In this document: positions 23,061-36,600 of the stretch, piece by piece
Layout: every line of letters begins with the position of its first letter
How positions within the stretch are numbered: the stretch's first letter is position 1
NCBI GenBank assembly: GCA_950295325.1
Contig: OX485804.1
Span: 52,018,001 to 52,082,000 of the forward strand
Length of the DNA stretch: 64,000 bases
Source: Polytrichum commune
Lineage: Eukaryota; Streptophyta; Polytrichopsida; Polytrichales; Polytrichaceae
Direction of reading: 5' to 3'
Position numbers and translations under genes: made by a program
Notes under the pieces: model-generated
Seen by the model: the letters and a program-made list of their open reading frames with translations, nothing else
Told to the model about the DNA's origin: nothing
Databases searched by the model: none

Positions 23061-26000
23061 AGTAATTCAAGGAAGCGAGTAGATATTTATTTTCTTCTTT
23101 AGATAGCCAACTCATGTACGAGTAATAAACCAAATATTTTGCAAGTTTATTGGTGTGGCTTTTCATCGAAGAAATATCGGAGGTCGTCAAGTTTGTTAGC
23201 CGGTGGCATCAACTTGTCATATACTGATCATGTCCTTTAGTTAACGTTTGAGATAAGAAGCAATTAATTATTTGCACAAACCATTTCAGCATCTATGCAA
23301 TTGTGTGTTTTAAATATTGAGTTGTTGGCAGTACTTTTTTTTAATTTGTGTGTGCGCACTTTGTGGCGTATGCTGTTCAAAATGTGATAGATCTCTCACT
23401 GTAGTCAAATTTGGCAATGAAGACCATCACCTACTGCTAGAAGTGTAGAAATTTTGAGGCAATTCCATTATGTTTATCACAATGATCTCATTAGGTAGAA
23501 TCAATTGATTTCTTTGTTTTTGATATTAATAAGCTGCTCCAAATGATGTCTTCATGGTTTGAAGCCCTTTATGCATTGTGCAAAATCAGCTGCATGCCGG
23601 AAATGAGCGAAGCTTGTTATTTGTGCATGGAAGCATGCCAAATTTTTCTGTGGGCATTGTTGCAAAGCAACTTTGTCTCCGACCTAAAACTGCATGTCTG
23701 ATGTATAGAGAGAAATTCAGTTAATTTGCATGTTGTTATTTCGGCATTGTAGACGTACTAAAGTATAGATAGATTGGTTTCTTCAATTGTCAAAGCCTAT
23801 CAGAAGCAAATGTTATGCAATCTAATCTTGCGTGTGTGTGTGTATATCACATAGATGCTCCTACTTGTGTTAGCTTTGAACTTGATATGTATCAGTCCAG
23901 TCCCATCATTACACATGTTTTTTTGGTGGCTATTCTTAACTGCAAACATCGTTAAACACCACTCAATGAGATACCGGTGTCTGTTTAGAAAGAGTGATCA
24001 CATAAGGCCTGCATTCCTTAGGCTGAAAAATTATGGAAGACTGAATATGCCATCTCTCTTTTCACAAATAGCTCAAAGTTGGACTGTAACAATTTGACTT
24101 GCATATACCCATTACATGACTGTCAATTTAGCAGCTTTTCGCAAAAAGTCCAGAAAATATGGTAATAAATCCCCAATTCAACAATACAGAAACCTTCCAG
24201 ACCCCATCCACAAGATATCAATGTACTCAGTTTCTAGTAGTCTGGTAGTAATAGCAGAACTCAGTCATGGTACAAAAAGACAAAACGAAAACAAGAGATG
24301 CACAAAAGGGCAGAGGAGGAAAATCAAGAGAACATACTGGATAAGCAAGAAAAATCCAAAATTCTGAAACCAATACACCTGTTTAATGGACAAGTGACGT
24401 CTTTGTGAGACAACTGACTTTATGAAGCAAGCCCTTCACTCCATTACAAATTCAACACTGAGAGAAGCCTTGGGTGGGAAGTATATTTATCAAATTCACT
24501 AATCATGTAACAACAAGCAGTATATGAAGTATACTGTGAAGGTGACACAAAGACCTATTGAACTGTCAACAGTAAACTAATTCAGAGTACTACGCTCTTT
24601 GAACTTCATAGGCCAGAAATTTTGCAACATGTTAAAATGCTTTGAGAAATTGTATGATAGAGCATTTCCTTATTAGCCAAATAGATCTTGATAGTTTTCA
24701 AGGTTTGTACGGTAACGGGGTTCTACTACTCTACTGGACAATGTTATCGATGAAATCTCACTGGGAGCACCCTGTCCCTCTTAAACTGCAAAATAGACCT
24801 CTTCCAACAACATTCAGATATCAGTCACAAAGATCCTTCATTCCAATTGATTCCCACAAAGTACTATACTGCCATGTATTAAAGTTTCTACTTTTAATAT
24901 AAATGGAGATACCTAGCTGAATCTCCATAATTTAACTCAAAATGGATTCCAGATACTTAACTTTTTGTGACATTGAACTTCCAAAAATGCTTGTATACTG
25001 CAAAGAGGACATCTGAGTCCTCAGTTGAGATGCAGGGAAGCAACCCCTGACCATATCTGGAGAGCAGAGCCCCACAAAGAAGTCAAAAGCAAAATACATG
25101 GTAATATTCAATTAAGTCAACGAAGACCAATAACAACAGACTTACTCGATTGAATTATATCATCTCTGACATCCACTTCCTGGCTTCTTCGTCTTGGTAA
25201 CAGGCTGATGATCAGGCTTCTTCCAAAGCAAGAAGCCAAGTTACAACTTTTTAGGAGATTGAAGTTGATAGACCAACTTAACCAGCAGCGAAAGGGAAAG
25301 CCTAACTATTCAAATGAAAAGTGGACTTGAAGAAATCCTCAAGCTATTGATAATAATAGAAATATATCAGCAGATGACAAAGAACCTTGAAAAGATCCAA
25401 AATACCTCAGCTGTCCTCAAAACTACTGTTACTGCTTTTCCTTCACAAAAATAGCTTGTTACAATGCTCATGTGTACAGTCAGTAGTCAGTATAGTCACT
25501 TTATTCAGCATACAATCTTCAAATGGCACACAATGCAGGAACTGCTTCATCTCTACATCCATGTTTGACCAGATTTTGATTTCCACAGACTTCAACATTT
25601 GAACTTCCAGACGATCCTTTTCCATTCAAATGTCAAAAAATCAAAATGAAAAGTAACTTGCCTTCTAAAAGCTAAGCAGCCACAGCCTGAGTTTACCAAA
25701 ACCTGCTAAAGCCTCACATGTAAATACCACTAGATGTAGGAAAAGAATTAGAAAAGAACAAATTCAAGTATCTGTGTGGGTCTTATCCTTCCAGCATAGA
25801 CCCCACCAACGGGATGGTTCAAGATTAAAACCAAAGCTGATAACTTAAAGAAAGAGGCTCGTGCCTTGACATGTATTTCAAATATTCTAACCTGAAGGCG
25901 TAGCAGAAAGATTAACCAGAGAATGACATCACAATGACTTCATGGGATTCGCGAGAGAAGCTAACTTCCACCTGGAAATTTAGGAAATATATTCTAGTGT

Positions 26001-27584
26001 AAACAATTGGCAGACTTTGAGATTTAAATCAGTGCAATTCTTCTGATCCAAAGTCAAATTCCACAGCCTAGGAGCAATTGATGAACTTTGTTATTAAATC
26101 ACATGGTTCAGAATCTACAAATCTAGTACCCATCACAGGTCCAAGATGAGGACTAGGTCTAGAAACTCCATACAAATGATGCTTTGTATATTAAAGCAAG
26201 ATTATCCTTGAACACCAATAAAACCTTCTGACATGCTTCCAATATGCACTACAAATTGTACCAAACATAGACGCACTACATATTTCACGGCATTTTAGGA
26301 AAACCTATCTTTAAGTCAAAATACTGATAGTCCAGAAGAACTATCACCAAGACTTAAGGCAACTTAAGATATTAAGACATTTCCAATCAAACTGATGATC
26401 AACATCACTGTGGACGAAGACATTCAAAGGCCAGAAGAAAGCAACATAAATCACAGTGGCAAAAGCATCCAACCATATTAATCCTATTCTCAGACGCAAG
26501 AAAAGATCACAAATTTACAACTATTTCACCAACATCAAGTGTGTGATTGATACCCTCAAATTTGAGATCAAGACTATGACTTGCTTCTGCATCTATGCCC
26601 AAATGATAGAAATTTTGCAGTGGGGCCATACAGACCACAAGTATATATAGCCTTCCCACAGAATTGCATGTATGATGGCATTGATATCACTTCCAAATTA
26701 CTACAGACTAATTCAACAGAAAATTATCTTACTCCAAAAGTAACAAATTTTACTCGGGCACCACAATCAATATGGATGGCACTGGGAAAACTGACAAAAT
26801 GAATACTCATTGGACCCACTCGAAAAACTATGCCAGAGTAGATTCTTGCTTTAACAGAAGACATAGGGCTTCATCTAATGTAGAATCTCACTAATAGATG
26901 TAGCCAACAGGGATGTGATTAAATAAGATATGAATGAACTATGCATCATCATTTCTTTCCCTAATGGGAATTTGTGCTTACATATGATTTTGCCTGGCTG
27001 TTTCAGACACCCCTGACATGTAATGTAGTGCTTGAAGCAGTTGCCCCATGGAGTCCATGCATGCTCATGATTGAGCCCAAGCTCATCTCCATCATCATCA
27101 GCTGGGCCGCATAACGCAGCACGATGCTTTCATCAGTATGTATGCAAAATAGTCCTAACAAATGAGTTTTTTTGCCACTCTGTTTCTATCTAAACATGAT
27201 ATCACTCAATCTAACCTGAAGACATACAAATAGTACTTATAAACACTCTATAAGACACAAGGTATACACTCCCTACTCTTAAAAGCCACACCTACATTTA
27301 GATCGAAAGCACCAACGTAGGATCATAGATTGCTCACCAGATGAAACAAAACACATGCAAACAGAGAGATTTTCCCTCTTTAGTTCTCAAGAATGCCCTC
27401 CTTTTCCAACCAGTGACCAATGTTCTCATAGGACTGGCAGCAAAATCTGTTCCCACACCCAATCAGACAAGTCCAACCTGGTGTGATCAGAATATTTGGG
27501 CTACAAACCCTCTTTGGAAATCTCCCCCTGGAATCGAAGTAACACAGTGAGCCCTGCTGTTGGTAGACAACATCTGGGCTGCTT
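23061..27584. other. Long gene-free stretch
   Basis: About 4.5 kb with only short chance frames. The part nearest 27.5 kb may hold the PRP3 3' UTR. I see no rRNA, tRNA, transposon end or conserved protein segment here. Confidence 0.4.
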
Positions 27585-30500
27585 CTAGTTCTCCTCAGTG
27601 TTGAAATTCACCGCAAGATCCCAATAATGCCCAACATTTGCATCTGCTAGGTATTTCCTGGCAGCTGCAGCTGACCGGAATCGCTGAAGGATAAATTTGT
27701 CAAAATTTTGAGAGGCCACACTACCCTGCCAGACTAAGTCACACTTATTTGTGCGTTGCGGACCTTCATCTATATCCTCCTCAGTGACTTCCTTCACAGC
27801 TGCTGCCCAATTGATCCGTCGAGTCATGAGCTTGTTGTACCTCTTGATTGACTTTGCCCCCCCCTCAACAATTACTACACACATAGCATCAGTCATCACC
27901 GCACAGCCAGTCAAGCGATTTTGCTCGGCATTTTTGTCGACCTTAAATCGGGTCGGGGCATGAGAAAGATCCAAGACTCGGTAAACAGAAACAATTGTCT
28001 CAATTGTGGTTGAATCATCAAATAGCTTCTTAGCCTTCTTTTCCCGCAGCTCTGCAGGTGTCAGCTTGCGAGCAAGGTTTCGATCTGTGTGAGCTTGTTC
28101 ACGCTCTGCAGCAGCACTCCGTATCTCGTATTCCAGTTTAGTAGGATCCTGAGTTGCCTCAGCACCCAAAACCTTCATCAAGTTGCTCATTTTCACCTTT
28201 GATTTTGGGGGCTCTAGTAGGCCCTGCCGGATCATCTCCTGCCTATCCTTTTCCTTAGCAAGACGACGCTGAGTTCGAAGTTTCTTTTGTTCCTTTTTTG
28301 TGAGCTTCAAAGGCTGTGGGGGAGGTGGAGCTGGTTCAGCAGGTGGCTCAATGGGGACTGGATGCTCAACAAGATAGGTGTACTTCTCTTCCTCCTCAAC
28401 TTTTCCCTCCTCAATATCTCTGTAATTTTTGGATGGTAGGAAACTTGCATCCCTGCAAAACCAGAACAAAATTTGAGATATAATAGTACACGAGTGAGCT
28501 CAATTAATGTGGCTATCAAGAGTTGCACATTGGATGCCATTACACATTCTCAACTATTAGGAGCAAAAAGGTTCATGTCAAGAAACATACCACCATTCGA
28601 TGTCAGGAATTGGATCCTTGATTTTCTCCTCTTTGATTGGAACTCTCTCTGAGACTTCAATAAGATTGGGATTAATATCTGCCTCAACCTTTGCTTTAGA
28701 TAAGGCTGCTTGTTTTGCTTTCATCTCCTTTGCTTTCGCCTCTCCATATTGACTCTGCACAAAACCAGAGGACCATGTCAATGATGACTCTAAGCTTATG
28801 CTGTAAAGTACAACAGTATCCTATAATTTAGACATGTCAAAGAAGGTCTTCACAATGAGTATAAATGGAATAGTTTAAAAGCTGAGATAACAGGATTGTA
28901 ACAATAGAATGCCAACTCCCTGCTGTCACAACTCTTACCCGAAGCTTTTGCATCTCTGCTTGCTTGCTCCATTTACCTTCCTCCACAAACTGAAAACTTG
29001 GCCTCCGGGCTCGAACCAGCTTTTTCTTGTCAAGTCCAACACGCTCATCAAAAAAGGGATTGTCTACTGGATCCTCCTCCAGCTCTGGGCGCAGAATTTG
29101 AAAAGCTTCCTTTTTCTGTTTGTTGATATTCACCTGAAACAGAGAACAATGGTGTATATAATATGAGCAATTGTATGTCCTTGCCTAGGTTACTCAGCCT
29201 AACATTGATGCTCTGAGATGTGTATGGCCTGCTCTGACTCTGTTTAGCAGCACTTCTGAGTAAACAATAAAAAATATGATAAATGAAGAACAAGAACACA
29301 ACTACAAATCAGAATTTTCTTAGAGACATCCTTCCTCCAATAGAGACTACTGACTGAAAATTCTCCCTTCAATTACAAAAAGTTCAAATCCACACATGCA
29401 ATGCTGCCTCTATGTTACACTTGAGGATGAGACATTCACATCAGTCTCTTGAGTCACTTGCCCTGAAAACTGAAAAGCACCATTGCACAACCAACGTGGC
29501 AAACACCCAGAATTGAAGACCAAAAAAGGAAGCTTCATCATACCTTTAAAGTGCTCACGTTGGTCACTTTGAAGCGTTCCACCACATTGCCATTTTCATC
29601 AATCTCCCTTCCTTGTGGATCAAGTCGAAGAACTGGTGCCTTCACAGACTTTGGACCAAGCCCACTCATATCATCTGTTAGATGAGTGGGCACCATGTTT
29701 GGTATAACCGGCATTCCAAAAGGGATTTGATGGAAACCCAAGCGCATTGCTAAGTCATGAGCCCTTTTAATGGCCTCATAATTCGCTAATGCCCCCACAT
29801 TGGCAGCTCCAGGGCCAGCAGGCATTCCAGGCATTCCAGGCACTCCTGGCATCACTGCTGGCATCATACCTAGCAAGTTTGGTGGCACCGCCCCTTGTGT
29901 TGGCACCCCTGATTGATTCAGCTGTGATGGCACTGATTGTGTAGGTTGACCCGAAGTAAGAATCCCAGGAGTAGAGGAAGAGGGAGGCACAGTTGTGGTG
30001 GTTGTGGCAGCTGCCCCTGTCTTGTTCAACTGTGAAGGCATTAAGAACAGTATATTAGGTTATAATTCGAGCTCCAAATAGTATTCCAGTTCGAATCTGA
30101 GTACCAAAACCCAACACACACCTTTGCCTGAAACATGCTAGCACGTAAAATTCAAATTCTAATAACAAGTAGATTGTTGACCGCAATGATATAAAACAAC
30201 GACCATGTACTCACATGACAGAATCCACACAAGTCGTAAAAAATCATCACATGCCAGTTAACTCCTACACACTTTTAGCATTTTCATACTCTTTGTGTAT
30301 TCTCTCTTTATACTGGATGATATGAAATCTTCATCAAAGCCCTTCCAAAGGCACATTGGGTGGGTGTGAAGAAGTATAGCCTTCCAAGGCAACAAGCTAT
30401 TAATCTCTACCAAAAAAGCACATCACAGTGTATATCAATGTTGTACAATTTCATACTACCCGTTATGTATGAGAGGCCCAAATCGGGCCTCAAAAGTGTT

Positions 30501-31138
30501 TAGGGATTAAGCGGCGACAAGATAAGAGTACTAGGTAAATTTATAACCTGAGGTAGCCTCTTCAATTTTTCGGATAGCTCTTTCTGCATTTGCAGAGTCT
30601 TCTTAGCTTTAGCCAAAACATCAAGGCTGACACCTCCGATGTTGAGGCTATCCGCTTTCCTCTTGACCCCGCTGAGCACCTCGGCCTCTTCCTTCTGCTT
30701 CTGTTGTACGCTGGTCGTTCCATTCGTCTTCTCTTCAATGATTTTATCTGCTACTTCGATTTTTTCCCCGTTCCCTTCCTCGTGTGCTCCCAAGCGCTTC
30801 TGCTTCTCTCTAATATGATCTCGGGAAGTGTCTGCTTTCCTCTTAAGCCCACTGTGAACATCGGCCTCTTTCTCTCTACCATCCCTGCTATCCTTGCCTC
30901 TTCCATCACCCTCTTTCTCCCTGTTACCTTTCTCTTTTTCCTTTTCTCTACTATCCCTCTCTTTCCCTCTGCCACCACCATCGGTCTCCTTCTCTCTGCC
31001 ATCCCTATCTTTCCCTCTGCTGCCATCGGTTTCCTTCTCTCTGCCCTCCCTGTCTTTCCCTCTTCCATCGCTCTCCCTCTCTCTCCTTCTCTCGTCCCTC
31101 TTCCATCGCTCTCCTTCTCTCTCCCGCACCATGGCCAT
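27585..31138 (-). CDS. PRP3: U4/U6 snRNP splicing factor PRP3
   Basis: Exons: 31138-30548, 30029-29544, 29133-28939, 28754-28591, 28452-27585, summing to 2304 nt (767 aa). PRP3 binds U4/U6 snRNA with PRP4 and helps form the U4/U6.U5 tri-snRNP in the nucleus. The C-terminal half shows the family core: FKVTNVSTLKVNI at the exon 2/3 join, KLTKKEQKKLRTQRR, SNLMKVLG, EATQDPTKLE, ARKLTPAELREKK, then the ferredoxin-like DUF1115 region (VYRVLDLSHAPTRFK, VVIVEGGAKSIKRYNKLM). The first exon is a charged low-complexity region of GREKE/DGRGKDR repeats, and exon 2 is Pro/Gly/Met-rich. No PWI domain is evident at the N-terminus, unlike the human protein. The Arabidopsis homologue is known as RDM16. The start is the first ATG of exon 1; ATG at 31132 is an equally good alternative. 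Confidence 0.95.
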
Positions 31139-31174
31139 CCTCCACCCCCTCGAAAATTAATTCCCACGCCCGCG

Positions 31175-31183
31175 AAACCCTAA
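31175..31183 (-). promoter_or_regulatory. Telo-box upstream of PRP3
   Basis: AAACCCTAA, about 40 bp upstream of the PRP3 start codon. Telo-boxes are known in plant promoters and leaders of genes for ribosomal and RNA-processing proteins. Its role here is inferred from sequence and position only. Confidence 0.55.
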
Positions 31184-31834
31184 CCTAAGTTAAACCAAGA
31201 GTTGCGCCTTCAAACTGGAAATGGCAATCGAGCCTTCCTTCCTTCTTGAGTCTGGACTGTGCTTGACGTCGCAAATCAATTCCAGAACCACGAGTCCTTT
31301 CCTGCGAATGATCTCCGGACCCTGAGCCACGACCTGCGCCAATCGCACATGGCAATCAAGCCTTCTTCCTTATGGTCGCCCTCCTCCGACGTTCTGTTCT
31401 TGTGCTTCTAGGGTTTTCATCCCAATCAATTTGACTACCCTGCTGGGTAAGTATGCCACACTAATATCGCATTAAGCTTAGATACGTTATGACTTATGGC
31501 CCACGCACACTCCAATAAACATTTGCTTATTGTGGCCCACATTAATTGCCTTGCAATCACTAAGTGATAACTAGAAGGAGTCATATGACACTTGGTGCTA
31601 TGTAAGGGAAAAAACGCTATATTCAAAAGGAAATTACAAATAAATATGACCATACAGATGTAGTCTAACATTATCCTTCACAACATACATGTATGTATGT
31701 ATGTATGTAAAATTCAAGGCACGCACACAAAGCATCCTATAGTGCCTTATGAATTTTGACCCAAAATAATCATTTTTTTTAGTGATGGTGTCACATGTCA
31801 CGCAATTGCAGCTCAAAATGTAAGAAAATTTTGA

Positions 31835-32095
31835 TATGGGATGTACCCCTTAAACATTTTTTTAGCATGTTCATATTGATCATGTATTCTTTCTTTATAT
31901 TGGAATATATAAGATATGCATCGAATTATTTCCAACTTACTTTGTGTGCAGGTGTCATGAGAATTTTACTTTGCAAGACAACGCGCTATCACTATTTACC
32001 CAAAAGCCGCATCACAATATATATATTCACGTTGTACAATTTCAAAGTAGTTGATGTACTAAGAGCCCAAATCAAACTCCATAACGTTTAGGGAT
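31835..32095 (-). pseudogene. Duplicate of PRP3 intron 1 sequence
   Basis: Matches 30270-30515 inside PRP3 intron 1 in order: TTAGCAT..TTCATA, TCTTTCTTTATA-type run, GGTGT.., CAAGACAACG-like run, AGCCGCATCACA, TGTTGTACAATTTCA-type segment, GAGCCCAAATC, and TTTAGGGAT. No exon is included. It lies directly upstream of the gene, so it looks like a decayed local tandem duplication. Confidence 0.65.
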
Positions 32096-32153
32096 CAAAA
32101 ATAAAATCATATTTGCAATGACAAACAAAGTGCCTAAACTCATAAAAGTAATA

Positions 32154-33164
32154 CCGTAGTTTATTAGCAGGTTCGGCAACTTGCTGCCTAATATTTAATT
32201 AAAGTTCAAAAAGTAGGTTCGGCACCTTAAAATAGTATATTCATATTTTCGGCAATTTTCTCTTTTAATTTTTGGCTTAAATTCATTTTTTATTTAAGCT
32301 TATATCTTGTACATCTCTCTTGCATTGAATGACAAGTAAGATGTGAGTGAAAAGTTGAGAATGATTCATTTTTTATTTAAGCTTATATCTTGTACATCTC
32401 TCTTGCATTGAATGACAAGTAAGATGTGAGTGAAAAGTTGAGAATGATCTGTGCTTTATGCAAGTAGAGTGGAGTTGTGTTCAACAATGCATATGGGATA
32501 TGTAAACTTTGAGGTGAAGCACCTAGTTAGACTTCATTTTGATAACACGCATAACTTTTGCATAGAGTTTTCAAATGACATAAAATTTGTTGGACGTGAA
32601 AGATTACTTGATTTCTAAACTTTTCTTAGACCAACAAAATTCAAAAAAAGTTGATCTTCTATGCACAAATGAGCTCCGAAAAACTGTTATGAACGCATTT
32701 TAATTTTTTGATCTTTACACGGCTGCAATGTTTTGTCCATATCTTTTGCATAAAGACTTATTTTGACACAAAACTTGTTGGAGGTGGAAGAAGGATTGAT
32801 TTCTCAACTTTTGTTAGTTGGACAAAATTCTATAAAACTTCATCTTCTATGCTCAATTGGACTCCAAAAATTTGTGTACAACACATTTGAAAAGCCTCGC
32901 CTAGAGTCTTGCTACTTCTTAACCCATATTCTATGTGGACTAATGTAAGTGAGCTTGATTACAAAAGGAGCACCTTCTCTCCTTCAAAATTTATATATGC
33001 TTCCACTGTAAGTAAAACTCTAGTGAGAAGTAAAAATATCTTACTTTTTGGCAATTTTGAAAAATAATTAATTTTATATTCGGCAAAAAATGCCAATAAT
33101 ATTCCAAAATTTTAGGCATCTATTTTTAGAATTATTTTGTGCCGAACCTGCTATTAAGCTACGG
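32154..33164. mobile_element. 1.0-kb TA-flanked inverted-repeat transposon
   Basis: Terminal inverted repeats of about 25 bp with two mismatches: the left end starts CCGTAGTTTATTAGCAGG and the right end is the complement of CCGTAGCTTAATAGCAGG. Both ends are flanked by TA, the target duplication of Tc1/mariner-type elements. No transposase frame is visible, so it is non-autonomous. Further TTCGGCA motifs recur just inside both ends. Confidence 0.85.
32281..32446. repeat. Perfect 83-bp tandem duplication
   Basis: 32281-32363 and 32364-32446 appear identical over all 83 bases. It lies inside the 1.0-kb transposon. The identity implies a very recent event or an assembly artefact. Confidence 0.9.
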
Positions 33165-33166
33165 TA

Positions 33167-34461
33167 TGGGAGTGTATATCATAGTGACTGTTTGGTTTGA
33201 AGTATCCTATTGTAACAATTCATTTGATACGTACTGGGGTCATAAGAGGCATGAGGTTGCAAGCTACATGGGTCTTTAGAGGGAGATATTCTCTCTCTTT
33301 CAAGTCTAGTACAATGTTGGGTCTCTATGCATGCTCCACCTTTGCCAACCTCATTGGCAGTGCCTCCATCACTACTTGCTAGTACATATGAAGATTTTTC
33401 AAGTTCCCTTGTTTGAATAAGGGAGTGTCAAGGAGGACAACATAGAATAAGTTTTTAAAAGCTTATGTTGGAGAAATGAAATATCTTTTCTAGTTAGGAA
33501 AGTTGATTTGTCTTTTTGATGGGCTTGTTTTTTGAGATTTATGGGGAAGAAACTAGTCAATTAATTAAAATGCCAATATATATATATATAATATTCCATA
33601 TAGAAAAGATAGTTGCAAGTGGTGCATTTTCGATTGTATACGTGACTGACAATATTGACATCAATCTTCACAAGACCAATTTAAAATCAAATTCCTTCAT
33701 AAAATGTCGATAAATTTGTAATCAACCAATATTTATGAAATTTGTTCTAAGTGGCTAATAACACAAGCTACATAAAAATGCTAAGGAGGCACTACTCCCA
33801 AACTCGAGAACCACATTGTGGTCTTGTGGGGACATTAGTGGATATCATAACCTACACCTCTACAATTATCAAATCATGTCACACATTTCCAATCCTCTTC
33901 TTGCATTACAATCGATCAAATCAATCATCAATCGACCTAGTAGTTAAATTATCGTGTGCAATTATAGCACTTTGTGATGCATACCTTTTGGAGAACTATT
34001 TGCTCATCCATTGTATAGGGTTTGCATGGTAAGGTACGTGGTCATATTGTGGACACTGCCAAATCCACACACAATTTTGACTATTGGATCAGAAAGGGAA
34101 TTGTCTCACCACATAGCAACTATGAGTAAAATGAAATGTCATTTCAAATTACAAGGTCGTTGTTTCACAAGATGCAATTTAACTAGTAAAATTTAAAGAT
34201 GAAGATTCTCTTTCTCTTTAAGTGATCTATGCAGTCGACCCTATCTTGTTTAATAACGTAAGGATGATCTCACCAACAAGCTTTGCCACATAAGTACCAC
34301 TAAAATATGGGTTTGCAAGATTCAACTCTCAAGTGCCCATGACGACCCACGAGGTCATTTTGTGAGCATAGCTCCGTTCATTGTACTTTGGTGGGGGGCC
34401 ATCCCATAGATTTTCAAAAAGTGCTCTTATAAGTATCGGAGGTGTGGGGTGATGAATCTAA
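33167..34461. other. Intergenic, nothing recognised
   Basis: A/T-rich, with a (TA)n run near 33578-33590 and only short frames. I see no gene. Confidence 0.4.
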
Positions 34462-34934
34462 GGGCCACTTCGCACACGAGCCAAGAACCGTGACCATGAA
34501 AGTTTGAGAGCCCAAAAGAAAATGTCCAAAGGTTGTCCCAAGACAAAATCATGCAGTGTGGTCACGGATCCTCAAGTGTAGTGTGAAGTCATATGTGACC
34601 GGGTCCTCAACCAAATACTATTTCAATGAATTTCTATTCATGTGGGTCCTCACACATGATAAAATACAACGGTTGTGAACATTCAGAGTGACATGGTCTC
34701 CCGGTTTTGTGTTAGGCCTACCTTCAAGAGGTGGTTTTTGAAAATAGTCCAAGTGGCCATGAAGCACGATCCATTTGATGCCATGTAGGCTTTACATCCA
34801 TCTTGCATTCACATACTCCATTGGTCCCTCAAGTTTAGTGTGAAGCAAACTTGGACCGGCTCCACCTTTTCCACCTACGAGAGTGCTTGAAGTGTAATGG
34901 TCACGGGCTCCCAGTCTCGTGTGTGAAGTGGCCC
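34462..34934. mobile_element. Tourist-like MITE, family C copy 1
   Basis: Ends GGGCCACTTCGCACACGAGC and the complement of GGGCCACTTCACACACGAGA, flanked on both sides by TAA, the three-base target duplication of PIF/Harbinger elements. The inner end repeats (CCGTGACC / GGTCACGG) extend the inverted repeat to about 35 bp. Non-coding. Very similar to the copy at 37072-37566. Confidence 0.85.
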
Positions 34935-35031
34935 TAACAAGCAAACTCTCACTATAAAATTCTCGAGGGATTGTTCAAATGTTGTATTTGAACCATATTC
35001 ATTTTCTAGCCCTCACCTTCAGGGCCACTTC

Positions 35032-35543
35032 ACACATGAGCCAAGAGCCGTGACCTTATAATGGTGAGGACCCTTGACTCTCATCCAAAGGCCATACCAT
35101 GGGTGCTGGGAAAACCATTTTATATAGTCACAAGCCCTCAAGCATAGTGTGAAGTGAGAATGGACCATGTTGCGGGACCATTGCATATTTTTTTGGCGGA
35201 AAATAGAAGAGGATTTGGTTTAATATAACATGTTTCAAACTTTATTAATTTAAGAGCATTACTTGGTGGTGTTTGTCTGTCGTTGAATCTGTTATGAAAT
35301 ATGCCCTGCAATTTGTCATGTTGAAAAAAATATTTTTAAAAAGTCATGAGAGACCATGAAACCTTATCCATAGTCTGCCATGTAGGACTCCATATAGACT
35401 TTTCATCCATGAAGTCTTCTTTGGGCCTTTACGCCTTCACCTTCGTGTGTGAAGTGAACTTGGATGGTCTTCGCCCTTATGATCAATGAAATCTCTTAGA
35501 TTGCAATGGTCACGGGCCTTCAATCTTGTGTGTGAAGTGGCCC
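35032..35543. mobile_element. Tourist-like MITE, family C copy 2
   Basis: Starts GGGCCACTTCACACATGAGC and ends with GTGTGTGAAGTGGCCC. The flanks are TCA and TCG, a degenerate three-base duplication. Inner CCGTGACC and GGTCACGG are kept. The middle differs from copies 1 and 3. Confidence 0.8.
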
Positions 35544-36222
35544 TCGGTTCATGCTCAAGGGATATTTTTCAAGATTGCTCAAGTGATCTTGCGTTCTTTC
35601 AACTATTGGGCATGCAACTTTTGCATATAATTTGGGCAAATATCTTGGTACTTGGATCACCCAATGGTCGAGACAAGGGACTTTAAACTGACCACAAAAG
35701 GTCCACATACATAGTCCAATGTTAGGAATCGTTCAAAAACTCACACGTATGTATTTAAGAACAATATAGCGGATGACGGATGAATAGAAAACAAACATTC
35801 ATCTATTTACCCCAAATTAAGAAATTACGTAATTTGGTTCTTTTGGAGACTGAAATTTGTTAGTTTGAGGGAGTCTCACAAATCTCAAATATGATCTAGA
35901 TACCACAATCAAGTCATGCCATTATGTGGGATTTGGAGATAATTACTTGCTCCAAGTGAAAGCACAAAATTCCATACCAAGGAAGTGCCTCGGAATGGCC
36001 CAACACACACAACAAGGTCGGCTTGAGTGTTAAGGCAAGTGGTCTTATTGTAGGCGATTCCAATCGTGCATATAATTATGGTTGTTAGATCGAATTGGAA
36101 ATTGTCACATTTGGTTGGTAATCGTGGTGAATCATGGAGATTGTCATTTCAAATTCAAAAATGAAAAATTAAGGTGAAAATTTTAAAAATTAGAGTTGAA
36201 ATGCAAACATTAGAAAAGGTCA

Positions 36223-36600
36223 AAGTGTATGCGGGTTTCATTTGGTTACTATTCTTAATCAAACACCTACATTTGATTGGTGTGGGGGTAGGTGAAATAA
36301 AATAACAAACACCGTAAAGACACATCTTTGAATGAGACCGTACCACATTTTCAAAGTTGTATGAACTACTCCACACTCAACAATGAACATGTTTGGAAGG
36401 ACGAGGTATTCAATGAAAGAGTCGACAAATGTGCACTTCCAATAACCATAACTACATTAGGAGAGGTCCAATTTTCAATTTGCTTTATGTTGGTACTTCA
36501 TGATAGATTTTCCGACACAACCCAAATTTGAAGACGTAAATATGATCAATGGAAAACAGAGAACAAGAAAAACAAATTGAATAACACCCATGCACCTTAG
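36223..36600 (+). mobile_element. Inverted-repeat element, family D copy 1
   Basis: Shares with 42946-43333 the left end (GGTT.CATTTGGTTA.T.TTCTTAATC), ACACCTACATTT, AACTACTCCACACTC, CACTTCC.ATAAC and the right end AATAACACCCATGCACCT. Ends are imperfect inverted repeats. Non-coding. Copies in the opposite orientation lie near 50800-51118 and 58720-58945. Confidence 0.7.

Noticed and set aside
30090-30115. GTTCGAATC, resembling a tRNA B box
   Set aside because: No A box, acceptor stem or anticodon arm at the right spacing. It is inside a PRP3 intron. No tRNA gene was found anywhere in the window.
30590-31183. Long plus-strand frame opposite PRP3 exon 1
   Set aside because: It is the mirror of the charged repeats of PRP3 exon 1: Leu/Ser/Pro low complexity from GAGA-type coding DNA. 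The minus strand has the splice sites and the family match.
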